Of a stretch of DNA of 64,000 nt, positions 7,991-16,019 are shown piece by piece. The notes below the pieces were generated by a model that did not search any database, was not told the DNA's origin, and saw only the letters and a list, made by a program, of their open reading frames with translations. How positions within the stretch are numbered: the stretch's first letter is position 1; every line of letters begins with the position of its first letter. The stretch comes from Mycolicibacterium phlei. Its GTDB lineage: Bacteria > Actinomycetota > Actinomycetes > Mycobacteriales > Mycobacteriaceae. Location: the NCBI RefSeq assembly GCF_001583415.1, contig NZ_CP014475.1, positions 5,270,001 through 5,334,000 of the forward strand, read 5' to 3'. The translations under genes were made by a program, and so were the position numbers.

Positions 7991-8895
7991 TTCCGCGCCT
8001 GTTCACCGGACAGTTTGCTCAGCCATGCCCGCGGGCCGACCATCGAACACCGTAGTGCCGCGACGCGGGCCGCTCGAACCGTGCGCGCGGCGACGTCGGT
8101 CACGGTGGTCGCGTAGTAGGCGTAGGCCCCGTGGAACGCGTCGCCGGCGCCCAGGGTGTCGACGGCGGCCACCGCGGGTACCGGCACCGTTCCGTTTGCC
8201 CCGCCCGACCACCATTCGACGGGGTCGGCGCCGTGGGTGATCACGACGGTGGGGACGCCGCCGTCGAGGAGCGCGGCGGCGGTGGACGGCGAGTCGGTCG
8301 CCTCCGGTGTCCGGAAGTCCGCGGAGCACACCACGTCCGTCGCGCACGGGATGACGTCGGCCATCGCGGGTTTCCAGCGGCCGGCGTCGACGACCAGCGT
8401 GGTCGCCTGCCCGGCCGCCAGCCGCGCGGCCGCCCGTGCGATCAGCGGGTGGTGGCCGTCGACGAGCACCACGTCGGCGCCGGCGACCAGAGCGTCCAGA
8501 GCCTCCGGGGGTGACGCGTCGGAGGCGACGGCGTCGGCGGAGACCACCGACCGCTCCCCCGTCGTCTCCAGCACCGACACCGCCGAGACCGGGACCGGCC
8601 GACGGGTGCCGGCGGCCGCGTCGACGACGCGCACCCGGTGGGCGGTGAGGTCGGCGCGGATCAGGTCGGCGACGGGGTCGTCGCCGAGGGCGGTGACCAG
8701 GGTGGCGTCCCCGCCCAGCGCGGCGAAGGTGACCGCCGCGTTGGCTGCCGGTCCCCCGGCCGCGACGAACTGCGCTGTCGCGGTGATCTTCTCGTTGACG
8801 GCGGGCGGTCGGGCGATGCGGTGGATGACGTCGAGCGTGGCCAAGCCGGCGAAGACCCCGACCGGCGCTCGCTCAGAGACCGGCGCGTTCCTCAT
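7987..8895 (-). CDS. PfkB-family carbohydrate kinase
   Basis: A protein of 302 aa. N-terminal GLATLDVIHRI and AAGGPAANAA match the PfkB substrate-binding region. The C-terminal DTLGAGDAFHGAYAY (near residue 245) contains the anion hole and catalytic Asp typical of ribokinase and fructokinase relatives. It should phosphorylate the sugar brought in by the ABC transporter encoded just upstream. The ATG at 8895 lies inside the 3' end of the ATPase gene (23-nt overlap), and its own end overlaps the next kinase by GTGA. Exact sugar unknown. Confidence 0.88.
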   Translation of the reverse strand: MRNAPVSERAPVGVFAGLATLDVIHRIARPPAVNEKITATAQFVAAGGPAANAAVTFAALGGDATLVTALGDDPVADLIRADLTAHRVRVVDAAAGTRRPVPVSAVSVLETTGERSVVSADAVASDASPPEALDALVAGADVVLVDGHHPLIARAAARLAAGQATTLVVDAGRWKPAMADVIPCATDVVCSADFRTPEATDSPSTAAALLDGGVPTVVITHGADPVEWWSGGANGTVPVPAVAAVDTLGAGDAFHGAYAYYATTVTDVAARTVRAARVAALRCSMVGPRAWLSKLSGEQARK

Positions 8896-9655
8896 CCGTC
8901 GGCTCCTCCGCCCCGGTCATCAGCGCGACGACCTCCGACATCGTGCGCCGCTTCGGATCGACGACACCCGCGCGCCTGCCGAGGCGGTGGATGTGGATCC
9001 GGTCGGCCACTTCGAACACATGGGGCATGTCGTGGCTGATCAGCACGACGGGGATGCCGCGGTCCCGGATCGATTTGATCAGGTCGATGACCTGACCCGA
9101 CTCCCGCACGCCGAGGGCGGCGGTCGGCTCGTCCATGATGATGACGCCGCGGCCGAACGCGGCGGCCCGCGCCACCGCGACCCCCTGCCGCTGGCCGCCG
9201 GACAGCGTCTCCACGGCCTGGCCCACCGATTTGATGCCGATGCGCAGGTCGGCGAGGTGGCCGGCGGCGTCCTGACGCATGCGGGGCATGTCGAGCCGAC
9301 GGAAAACCTTGCCCGTGAGTCCTTTTCGCCGCACCTCGCGGCCCAGGTAGAGGTTGGACGCGATGTCCAGCGCCGGGACGACCGCCAGATCCTGGTAGAC
9401 GGTTTCGATGCCCGCGGCCCGGGCGTCGCGGGTGTTGCGGAACGACACCGGTTTTCCGTGCATGAGGATCTGCCCGGCGTCCGGGATGATCGCACCGGCC
9501 AGGGCCTTGATCAGGCTGGACTTGCCCGCGCCGTTGTCGCCGATGACGGCCAGCACCTCGCCCGCGCGCAGCTCGAAGTCGGCGCCGTCGATCGCGGTCA
9601 CGTTGCCGTAGCGCTTGACCAGGCCGCGGGCCTCCAGCACGGGTGGGGCGCTCAC
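8873..9655 (-). CDS. Sugar ABC transporter ATP-binding protein
   Basis: A protein of 260 aa with a single nucleotide-binding domain: Walker A GDNGAGKSS (near 39), signature LSGGQRQGVAVARA (near 145), Walker B IIMDEPTAAL and the H-loop LISHDMP. The RbsA-type ATPase of the ribose class is usually two such domains (about 500 aa); a single domain is the FrcA arrangement and would work as a homodimer. The start GTG 9655 overlaps the permease stop by four bases (GTGA). It energises the permease encoded at 9652-10653. Confidence 0.92.
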   Translation of the reverse strand: MSAPPVLEARGLVKRYGNVTAIDGADFELRAGEVLAVIGDNGAGKSSLIKALAGAIIPDAGQILMHGKPVSFRNTRDARAAGIETVYQDLAVVPALDIASNLYLGREVRRKGLTGKVFRRLDMPRMRQDAAGHLADLRIGIKSVGQAVETLSGGQRQGVAVARAAAFGRGVIIMDEPTAALGVRESGQVIDLIKSIRDRGIPVVLISHDMPHVFEVADRIHIHRLGRRAGVVDPKRRTMSEVVALMTGAEEPTDEERAGL

Positions 9656-10653
9656 CGGTTCCTCCTGCGCGCGAACTGATCCACCGCGACCGCGGCGATC
9701 ACCAGGATGCCGGTGGCGATGTTCTGGTAGAGGCTGTCGACGCCGGCCTGGGTGAGCCCGTTGCGCAGGACGGCGACGATCAGCATGCCGACCAGGGTGC
9801 CGAGCACCCCGCCGCGGCCGCCGAACAGGCTGGTGCCGCCGATCACCACCGCGGTGATGGTCTCGAGGTTGGCGTTCTGGTACGCGTTCGGATCGGCGTT
9901 GGGGATGCGGCCGAGGGCGGCCCACGCGGCGATCGCGGCGATCACCCCGGTCGTCACGTACACCGACAACAGCACCCGGCCGGACTTCACGCCGAGCAGG
10001 TCGGCGGCCTGGGGATTGCCGCCGACGGCGTAAACGTGTTTGCCCCAGGCCGTTTGGGTCAACGCGTACCAGGTGCCGGCGTACACCAGCAGCATCGCCA
10101 CGACGCCGTAGGTGGTGGAGAACGAGCCGATGCGGAAACTGGTGCCCAGAAACGTCAGCGGTCCCGGTTCGACGCGGTGGGTCTCGGATCCGGCGAGCAG
10201 TCGGGTGCCCGCCAGGATCGCGGTGAACGTGCCGAGCGTGACGATGAACGGCGGCAGCCGCAGGCCGGTGACGAGGCCGCCGTTGAGCGCGCCGAACGCC
10301 ACGCACACCAGCAGCGTCGCGCCGAGCGCCAGGATCGGGTTCCCGGCGGCGGCGATCTGCGCCATCACGATGGTGCCGAAGACGGCGATCGCCCCGATGG
10401 AAAGGTCGATGCCCGCGGTGAGGATGATCAGCGTCTGGCCCACCGCGAGGATGCCCACCACGACGGACTGCTGCAGGATCAGCGAGACGTTCGCCGGGTT
10501 CAGGAACGAGTCCGAGATCAGGCTGAACACCACGACGGCGATGACCAGTGCCGCCAGCGGGCCGACCAGGGGTTCCCGCAGCAGGTGGCGCACGTTGAGG
10601 CGGTCCACCGCCGGTGCCGGCGTGCTCACGGGAACGGTTGTGGTAGCCGACAT
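9652..10653 (-). CDS. Sugar ABC transporter permease (RbsC/FrcC family)
   Basis: A protein of 333 aa with about ten hydrophobic segments, of the BPD_transp_2 family: LTAGIDLSIGAIAVFGTI and the later GGRGGVLGTLVGMLIVAVLRNGL are the typical conserved cytoplasmic loops. The start ATG 10653 follows the binding-protein stop after one base. It forms the membrane channel as a dimer, taking sugar from the lipoprotein encoded upstream. Confidence 0.93.
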   Translation of the reverse strand: MSATTTVPVSTPAPAVDRLNVRHLLREPLVGPLAALVIAVVVFSLISDSFLNPANVSLILQQSVVVGILAVGQTLIILTAGIDLSIGAIAVFGTIVMAQIAAAGNPILALGATLLVCVAFGALNGGLVTGLRLPPFIVTLGTFTAILAGTRLLAGSETHRVEPGPLTFLGTSFRIGSFSTTYGVVAMLLVYAGTWYALTQTAWGKHVYAVGGNPQAADLLGVKSGRVLLSVYVTTGVIAAIAAWAALGRIPNADPNAYQNANLETITAVVIGGTSLFGGRGGVLGTLVGMLIVAVLRNGLTQAGVDSLYQNIATGILVIAAVAVDQFARRRNR

Positions 10654-10654
10654 C

Positions 10655-11653
10655 TCAGCCCCAGCAGTTCTGCTCGCCCCACGCGGTGTCCTTGGACTCG
10701 ATGCCCGGCACCGGCCGGTCGGTGATCAACTCGGAGCCGGTGTCGGTGAACCCGCTGGGCTTGGTGCCGTCCTGGGCGAACTTGACCACGGCCTGCACGC
10801 CCAGTTCGGCCATCTTCGCGGGGAACTGCATGACCGTCGCACCGATCTTGCCCGCCTTGACATCCGCCACACCGGTGCAGCTGCCGTCGATCGAGCCGAT
10901 GACGATCTGGCCCGCGCGGCCGGCCGACTGGATGGCCTGGTAGGCGCCCGCGGCCGCCGGTTCGTTGATGGTGTAGACCGCGTTGGCGCCCGGGGCGCGC
11001 TGAAGCAGATTCTCCATCGCGGTCTGCGCCTTGGTCTGGTCGCCGTTGGTGTTCTCCCGGCCGACGATCTCGGGCGAGTTCTCGGTCAGCCCGAAGCCCT
11101 CCAGGAAGCCTTCGTGGCGGAAGGTGTCGACGGTTCCGCCCGGGGTGCCGTCGAGCATCAACACCTGGGGCGGGGTGTCGCCGAGCGCGGCGCGCACCCA
11201 CTTGCCCTGCGCCACTCCCGCGGCCCTGTTGTCGGTGGCGAACGTGGCGTCGACGGCGTCCTCGGGTTCGGTCGCGGTGTCCAGCGCGATGACGACGACG
11301 CCGGCGTCGCGGGCCTTCTTGATCGCGTCGAGCACCCCGGTCGACGAGTTCGGGGTGATCAGAATGCCTTTCACGCCCTGGCCGATCATGTTCTCGATCG
11401 CCGCGACCTGCCCCTCGTTGTCGCCGTCGAAAGCCCCTGCGACAGCGATCAATTCGGCGCCGTCCTGCTCCGCCTGGGCCTGGGCGGCTTCGCGTATGTG
11501 CACAAAGAACGGGTTGGAGTCGGTCTTGGTGATCAGGCCGATCTTGACGGTGTCCGAGCCGGAGCCGCCGCAGGCGGTCAGCCCGAGCACAAGGGAGCCG
11601 GCCATCAGCGCGGCCCCGAGTTTCGACGTGGTCGTGGTGGACATCCCGAGCAT
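10655..11653 (-). CDS. Sugar ABC transporter substrate-binding lipoprotein
   Basis: A protein of 332 aa. ATG 11653 is preferred because GAAGGGG lies five bases before it. The signal peptide ends in a lipobox (VLGLTAC), so the mature protein is lipid-anchored outside the membrane. The mature part is a type-1 periplasmic binding domain (KIGLITKTDSNPFFVHIREAAQ, GILITPNSSTGVLDAI, DTATEPEDAVDATFATDN), the RbsB/FrcB pentose/hexose class. It is the first gene of the operon and therefore the most highly expressed component, as is usual. Confidence 0.93.
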   Translation of the reverse strand: MLGMSTTTTSKLGAALMAGSLVLGLTACGGSGSDTVKIGLITKTDSNPFFVHIREAAQAQAEQDGAELIAVAGAFDGDNEGQVAAIENMIGQGVKGILITPNSSTGVLDAIKKARDAGVVVIALDTATEPEDAVDATFATDNRAAGVAQGKWVRAALGDTPPQVLMLDGTPGGTVDTFRHEGFLEGFGLTENSPEIVGRENTNGDQTKAQTAMENLLQRAPGANAVYTINEPAAAGAYQAIQSAGRAGQIVIGSIDGSCTGVADVKAGKIGATVMQFPAKMAELGVQAVVKFAQDGTKPSGFTDTGSELITDRPVPGIESKDTAWGEQNCWG

Positions 11654-11711
11654 GTGGACCCCTTCGTCCGTGCGACGCCGGACGCGCCGCCGCGTGCCTG
11701 TGATGGAGAGC

Positions 11712-11741
11712 ACATTACGAGTGACGCAAGCGCTTGCGCAA
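11712..11741 (-). promoter_or_regulatory. Promoter of the sugar ABC operon
   Basis: On the reverse strand TTGCGC (11741-11736), an 18-bp spacer and TAATGT (11717-11712) make a plausible SigA promoter about 58 bp before the binding-protein start. The -35 box and spacer lie inside the tandem LacI operators. Confidence 0.55.
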
Positions 11742-11750
11742 GCGTTTGCG
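11725..11750. promoter_or_regulatory. Tandem LacI-family operators
   Basis: CGCAAGCGCTTGCG (11725-11738) is a perfect palindrome with the central CG of LacI-family sites. CGCAAGCGTTTGCG (11737-11750) is a near-perfect second copy overlapping it by two bases. Both cover the operon promoter. The LacI protein encoded at the end of the operon is the obvious binder. Confidence 0.85.
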
Positions 11751-11987
11751 TGGAATGTCGACGTAGATACTCGCGGCACAGGCTCCGAGTTTCTTCGCCA
11801 ACTACACCGGCCCGTCGGGCATGCGGCAGGTGACGGCGGGCGGCGCTCGTCAATACCGGTTAACCGGAAAATTCAGTGGCGGAAAACCGCTGTCGGCATG
11901 GAGGATAACGGCGTCGACATGCCCTGCGCCGGGCGCCACACTTGGTCCATCAACCGCGTAGATCCACGGGCCAGACCGAGGAAGATC
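11751..11987. other. Intergenic stretch between sugar operon promoter and hypothetical gene
   Basis: Beyond the operators nothing convincing is seen here: no ORF with a ribosome-binding site and no clear repeat. It should hold the promoter of the downstream hypothetical gene, which I could not place. Confidence 0.4.
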
Positions 11988-12353
11988 ATGGCATCACCGC
12001 ACTGTACCGCCACCGTCCCAGTGGGCGACGGGCGACAGCGCGTGATGGTCAAGTGCCGCAGGGAGATCGACGTCCCGTCGGCGGATCTGGCCGCGGTGAT
12101 CGGGACGCTGGTGGGGTTGGCCGAGCGCGAACGCCGACCGACGCCCGAGCTGCCCGCGGGCACGGAGGTCGAGTACCAGGCGTCGCTGGAGATCTTCGAT
12201 ATCGCCGCCACCGGCCGCGGGCTCGCGGTGTGGACCTGCGCCGTCGCCGTACCCGACGTGGCCGGCGTCGCGGTCCGCGCCTACCGCGACGCTGCGTTTG
12301 CCGACTTCCTTGAGCAGGTGCGCTGCGAGTGCGCGCTGCCCCGGGTGTCCTGA
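11988..12353 (+). CDS. Hypothetical protein, 121 aa
   Basis: Not recognised. ATG 11988 follows GAGGAAG at a good distance. The product is mixed alpha/beta in character, with no signal peptide or membrane segment. It starts MASPHCTATVPVGDGRQRVMVKCRREIDV-like, with four cysteines overall (positions about 6, 23, 84 and near the C-terminus, CECAL). It is monocistronic, pointing toward the lipase gene, with bipartite element copy B in the 72-bp gap after its stop codon. Codon bias is like that of its neighbours, so it is probably a real gene. Confidence 0.6.
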   Translation: MASPHCTATVPVGDGRQRVMVKCRREIDVPSADLAAVIGTLVGLAERERRPTPELPAGTEVEYQASLEIFDIAATGRGLAVWTCAVAVPDVAGVAVRAYRDAAFADFLEQVRCECALPRVS

Positions 12354-12358
12354 CACAA

Positions 12359-12422
12359 GTTATCCACAGGCGCGTAAGTCTCTGAACTGCTCTAACAGAG
12401 AATTACACACATGTTATTCACA
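12359..12422. repeat. Bipartite repeat element, copy B
   Basis: TTATCCACA at 12360-12368 plus GGC, then 29 less conserved bases, then an AT-rich segment ending ACACACATGTTATTCACA at 12405-12422. The two parts and their 54-bp spacing match copy A at 2162-2225 exactly. It lies between two convergent genes, ending four bases from the lipase stop codon, so it is unlikely to be a promoter for either neighbour. Confidence 0.75.
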
Positions 12423-12425
12423 ATG

Positions 12426-14249
12426 TCAGGGGCGGTACAGCCGGCCCTCCTCCGACGCCTGAGCCAGCAGTTGCTGGATGGTCAGGTCGGCGTAGTCCTG
12501 AACCGGACCCCGCCGGGTGCCCATCCACGGCACCACCCCGGGATCCGGGGTGACGCCCAGGTGGTAGGCCTGCACCCCGGGCAGGTGGTACTGGAAGAAG
12601 TTGCCCAGGAAGTCGATCAGGAAGATCAGGCTCTCGACCGGGCCCTTCCCCCACAGCGCCGCCGCGTTGTACACCGGGGTCGAGGCGGTCGGATCGCCGA
12701 TCATCACGATCGGCCCGTAGTGCGGCTTGCTGCCACCACCGGGAACGAACGCCGGCATGAACGGCTGCAGGCCGGGCAGGTCGGTGGCCATGATCGGCGC
12801 GGTGCTGCCGTAGGTCGCGATGTTGACGAACAGCGAGTCCGCGCCGTTACCGGGCACCGTGGTGTTGAAGCCCGGCCCCTCAAACCCGATGCCGGCCAAG
12901 CCGGTTCGCTGCGAGACGTACTGCGCCTGCCACCCGCCGAGTGAGTGTCCGGTGACGAAGATGTCGCTGTCGGCGTAGCCCTGCCCGGCCGCCTCGGCGC
13001 GCACCCGTTGCGCGAAGTCGTAGGCGTCGTGGAAGGCCCACGGGGTGGTGCCGGTGAAGATGACCTGCAGGTCCGCGATCAATTGGGAGACCACGATGAG
13101 CGGGTTGAACAACAGATGCGACCCGCCCGTCGTGCCCTGGTAGGCGATGATGATCTGCCCCTCCGGCGTCACCCAGGCCTTGCCCACGGTGCCCGAGAGG
13201 ATGTTGGTGGTCGACATCTGAAAGCCGTCGACGACGAACGGCTTCAGTCCGCCGGGCGTGCCGCCCAGCACGTACGCGGCACCGGCGGCGTTGAGGAACT
13301 GCGCGACCGTCGGTGTCTTCAGGTCGGTCGGACCGTCGTAGACGAGGGTGGGCACCTCCGGCTGCGGGGGCGGGGTCTCCCACAGACCCAGGATCCGCTC
13401 GAACTCGCGGAAGGCGGCGAAGATCAGGTCGTTGATCGGGCCGAGCCCGATCGGCAGGGTCGGGCTGTTGGCGTACGACGTGAAGTCGAGGATCTCCAGG
13501 ACCGCGTTGATGATCCGGCCGGGCAGCTCCAGCAGCTGGGCGATCGGCGACAGCGGCTGCGGCGGGATCGGAGTGGTGGTCTCGACGGCGGCGGTACCGA
13601 CCAGGGCCGGCGGCTGCTCCTCGACGGTCACGGTGAGCGCAGGCTGGTCCGGTTCGGTGAGCGTGGGCACCACCGCCGCGGCGGCCGGGCTCGCCACCCG
13701 GCCGGCCGTGAGGACGGGGCGTTCTGCGGTGAACGACGCCCGCTCGGTCAGGGGTTGCGCCGGGACGTCCGGGTCCGTGCCCGTGCGGTTGCCCGCGTCG
13801 GCGACGTCGTCGGAGGCGTCGTCGTCAAAGGCATCGTCAAAGGCATAGTCAATGGCGTCGTCGTCGGCGCTGTCGTCAATGGCATCGTCGTCAAAAGCAT
13901 CGTCGGAGGCGGCGTCCTGCTCGGTGTCGGCCGGCTCCTCGTCGAGGTCCTCCTCGTCGAGGTCGAGGTCGAGATCGCTGTCGAGGTCGAGGTCGGGGTC
14001 GTCGGCCTCGGGTGCGTCCGCCCCGGCGGGCGCGGTCTCAGCGTCGGGCGCGTCGGCCGTGTCGTTCGGGGCGTCGTTCGGGGTGGGCCCGGCGCCGGTG
14101 CTCGTACCCGACCCGGTGTCGGGTGTGTCGGCCCAGGCCACGCCGGGGGCGGCCCCGAACGTGATGCCCGCCGCCAGTGCGACGGCCGCGATGCCGAAGC
14201 GGAACATCCCACGTCCGGGATGGGTCTCGATTGCGTCGACGTACTCCAC
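12426..14249 (-). CDS. Secreted lipase/alpha-beta hydrolase with acidic low-complexity segment
   Basis: A protein of 607 aa. GTG 14249 is chosen for the GAGGAG ten bases upstream. A hydrophobic export signal (FGIAAVALAAGITFGAAPGVAWA) is followed by a long Asp/Glu-rich stretch (about residues 65-155, many DDA and DD runs), then a linker and a C-terminal class-3-lipase-like domain. The nucleophile elbow is GHSLGG, near residue 435, within VTGHSLGGWQAQ. Export to the cell surface or medium followed by ester or lipid hydrolysis is likely. The acidic region could act as an extended, cation-binding spacer. A second protein here (42886-44871) has the same signal-plus-acidic layout in front of a different catalytic domain. 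Confidence 0.75.
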   Translation of the reverse strand: MEYVDAIETHPGRGMFRFGIAAVALAAGITFGAAPGVAWADTPDTGSGTSTGAGPTPNDAPNDTADAPDAETAPAGADAPEADDPDLDLDSDLDLDLDEEDLDEEPADTEQDAASDDAFDDDAIDDSADDDAIDYAFDDAFDDDASDDVADAGNRTGTDPDVPAQPLTERASFTAERPVLTAGRVASPAAAAVVPTLTEPDQPALTVTVEEQPPALVGTAAVETTTPIPPQPLSPIAQLLELPGRIINAVLEILDFTSYANSPTLPIGLGPINDLIFAAFREFERILGLWETPPPQPEVPTLVYDGPTDLKTPTVAQFLNAAGAAYVLGGTPGGLKPFVVDGFQMSTTNILSGTVGKAWVTPEGQIIIAYQGTTGGSHLLFNPLIVVSQLIADLQVIFTGTTPWAFHDAYDFAQRVRAEAAGQGYADSDIFVTGHSLGGWQAQYVSQRTGLAGIGFEGPGFNTTVPGNGADSLFVNIATYGSTAPIMATDLPGLQPFMPAFVPGGGSKPHYGPIVMIGDPTASTPVYNAAALWGKGPVESLIFLIDFLGNFFQYHLPGVQAYHLGVTPDPGVVPWMGTRRGPVQDYADLTIQQLLAQASEEGRLYRP

Positions 14250-14511
14250 CGTGACGACACTCCTCAATCGCCCGGAGGCGCCCCGACGCGCCCCGCTCGG
14301 TGACAACCTACATTGTCATGTGGCGGAGGTCACCGTGGGCCACCGAACTCTCCCGCGAGCGGGCGTGTCTGTTCACAACACGCCGGGCTTTTTCCAGCAT
14401 TTGCGCACGCTCGCCAGCCGCTGCAGCTCTCGGGGCACGTTTCGGCGGCGGGGTTTCGGCAGCGGGGCCGATCGGATACCCGAGTGGGGTCGACTTGAAG
14501 GTGGTGAGTTT

Positions 14512-14736
14512 GTGAAGAAGCGCGTCGGCACCGCCGCCGCGGTGGTCTACGGCTTAAGCCTGTTTCTCTCCCCGCTGGGCCAGACACAACCTCCGGCTCC
14601 CCCACCGCCACCTCCGCCGCCACCGGCGTGGGACTGCATGCTGCCCTGGGCCAATCCGCTGGGGCGGTGTGCGGGGGCGCCGCGGCTTCCGTGCGACCGA
14701 GTGCACGGCGGGCAGGGGATCCCGGGGGTCTGCTGA
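14512..14736 (+). CDS. Small secreted proline-rich protein
   Basis: A 74-aa product. GTG 14512 begins VKKRVGTAAAVVYGLSLFLSPLG, a convincing Sec signal peptide. It is followed by a run of about ten prolines and a short C-terminal domain with four cysteines (WDCMLP, RCAGAP, PCDRV, final C), which could form two disulfides outside the cell. GAAGGTGG lies upstream. It ends three bases before the convergent stop of the next gene. Small Cys-containing exported peptides of this type are common but undescribed in mycobacteria; function unknown. Confidence 0.55.
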   Translation: MKKRVGTAAAVVYGLSLFLSPLGQTQPPAPPPPPPPPPAWDCMLPWANPLGRCAGAPRLPCDRVHGGQGIPGVC

Positions 14737-14739
14737 CCG

Positions 14740-15867
14740 CTAGCGGCGCGGATACGTGGTGACGTGCACGTGGTCGAAGTGCCCGTAGCCCGAACCGCGG
14801 GGACCGGCGGGCGTGTAGTAGGTGCCGCGCCAGATGACGTCCTGAATCCCGAAGCGCGCGGCGTTGCTCAGGACGAAGTTCATGATCTCGTTGCCCAGCG
14901 CGATGCCCTCCGGGCTCGAGTGGTTGGGGATCATCACGTCGATCGCCAGACCACTGGGGTGCCACGGCTTGGAGTCCGGCCGCACCCCGCCGATCTCACG
15001 GATCTGCGGGAACATGGCGCTGATCGCGCGGGCCACGTAGACGGTGTTGGGCTGCAGCCCGGCTTCCGGGGCGACGCCCATCGGCAGCGCCTCGGGCATG
15101 TCGATGGCCGCGGCGGCGAGCACCGGCGGCGCGATCTCGTTCGGGGGCGCGCCGGGCATCGCCAGGATCCCGGGATCGGCGGGCGGTGCGGGCTCGGCCG
15201 GCGGCGCCGGCGGCACCGCGTTGTCGATGACGGCCTGCTGCTGCGGGGTCAGCGCCTGGTAGGCCGCCTCGGCGGCGGCGATCTGGGTCAGCAGGTTCTG
15301 CCACTTGGCGTCGAGGTCCGCGCTGACGGCGGCGGCCTGCTCGGCCTTCGTGCGGGCCTCGGCGGCGGAGCGCTCGGAGGCCTGGGCGGCGGCCGCGGCG
15401 CGGGCGCTGGCCTCCTTGTAGGCCTTCATCTGGTCGGCGGTGGTCGCGGCCACCACCCGCTGCAGCGCCAGCTGGTCGATCAGCTGCTGCGGTGAGTGTG
15501 CGGTCAGAACGGCGGCGAACTGGCCGGTCCGGCCGCTCATGTAGTCCATGGCGGCGATCCGGTCGGCCATCGCCTGCAGGGGTTCGAGGGCGGCGTTGGC
15601 GGCGGCGAGCGCCTCGGCGTCCGCGCGGTGCCGCTCCTCGGCGGCCGCCTGCTCGGCGAGCTTGACGTCCAGATCGCGCTGGGCGGCGGTGACGGCCTCG
15701 CGGGTCTGGATCGCCTGCTGGGAGAGCTCGTTGAGCTTGGCGAGCGCATCGTCCGCCGGCTCGGCGTGCACGGTGCTCATGGAGAGCACCAGCACCAGGA
15801 AGGCGGTCACAAATCCGCACACCGCTCGCCGAAGTGAGGACTGCACCTCGGTCATCCGGATTGCCAC
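14740..15867 (-). CDS. Secreted coiled-coil protein with LAS-type (M15-like) peptidase domain
   Basis: A 375-aa protein. GTG 15867 has AAGGA just upstream; ATG 15855 is an alternative. A signal peptide (VTAFLVLVLSMSTVHA) precedes a long Ala/Glu/Gln-rich coiled coil (about residues 40-205), a Pro-rich linker, and a C-terminal domain carrying WHPSGLAIDV and HFDHVHV. The H-x-x-G-x-A-x-D and H-x-H pairs are the zinc ligands of LAS peptidases that cut peptidoglycan stems or cross-links. The arrangement resembles mycobacterial cell-wall hydrolases whose coiled coil keeps activity in check. Expected location is the periplasm or cell wall. Confidence 0.75.
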   Translation of the reverse strand: MAIRMTEVQSSLRRAVCGFVTAFLVLVLSMSTVHAEPADDALAKLNELSQQAIQTREAVTAAQRDLDVKLAEQAAAEERHRADAEALAAANAALEPLQAMADRIAAMDYMSGRTGQFAAVLTAHSPQQLIDQLALQRVVAATTADQMKAYKEASARAAAAAQASERSAAEARTKAEQAAAVSADLDAKWQNLLTQIAAAEAAYQALTPQQQAVIDNAVPPAPPAEPAPPADPGILAMPGAPPNEIAPPVLAAAAIDMPEALPMGVAPEAGLQPNTVYVARAISAMFPQIREIGGVRPDSKPWHPSGLAIDVMIPNHSSPEGIALGNEIMNFVLSNAARFGIQDVIWRGTYYTPAGPRGSGYGHFDHVHVTTYPRR

Positions 15868-16019
15868 GATCCTTACGCTGCTGGGGCCGACGCCGGCCCG
15901 CTGGACATGCCCCGCACAGGCTACGAACTGACCTTGACGATGTCCACTTGTCCCGTAACGTGACCGGCCCTGTCATCTGCGGGTGCTTGTCACTCCGGGG
16001 CCCCGATCAGCGCATCGGA

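Noticed and set aside
13852..14511. Ser-rich frame in front of the small secreted protein
   Set aside because: It is the complement of the Asp-rich segment of the lipase; only the part after GTG 14512 has a signal peptide and coding character.
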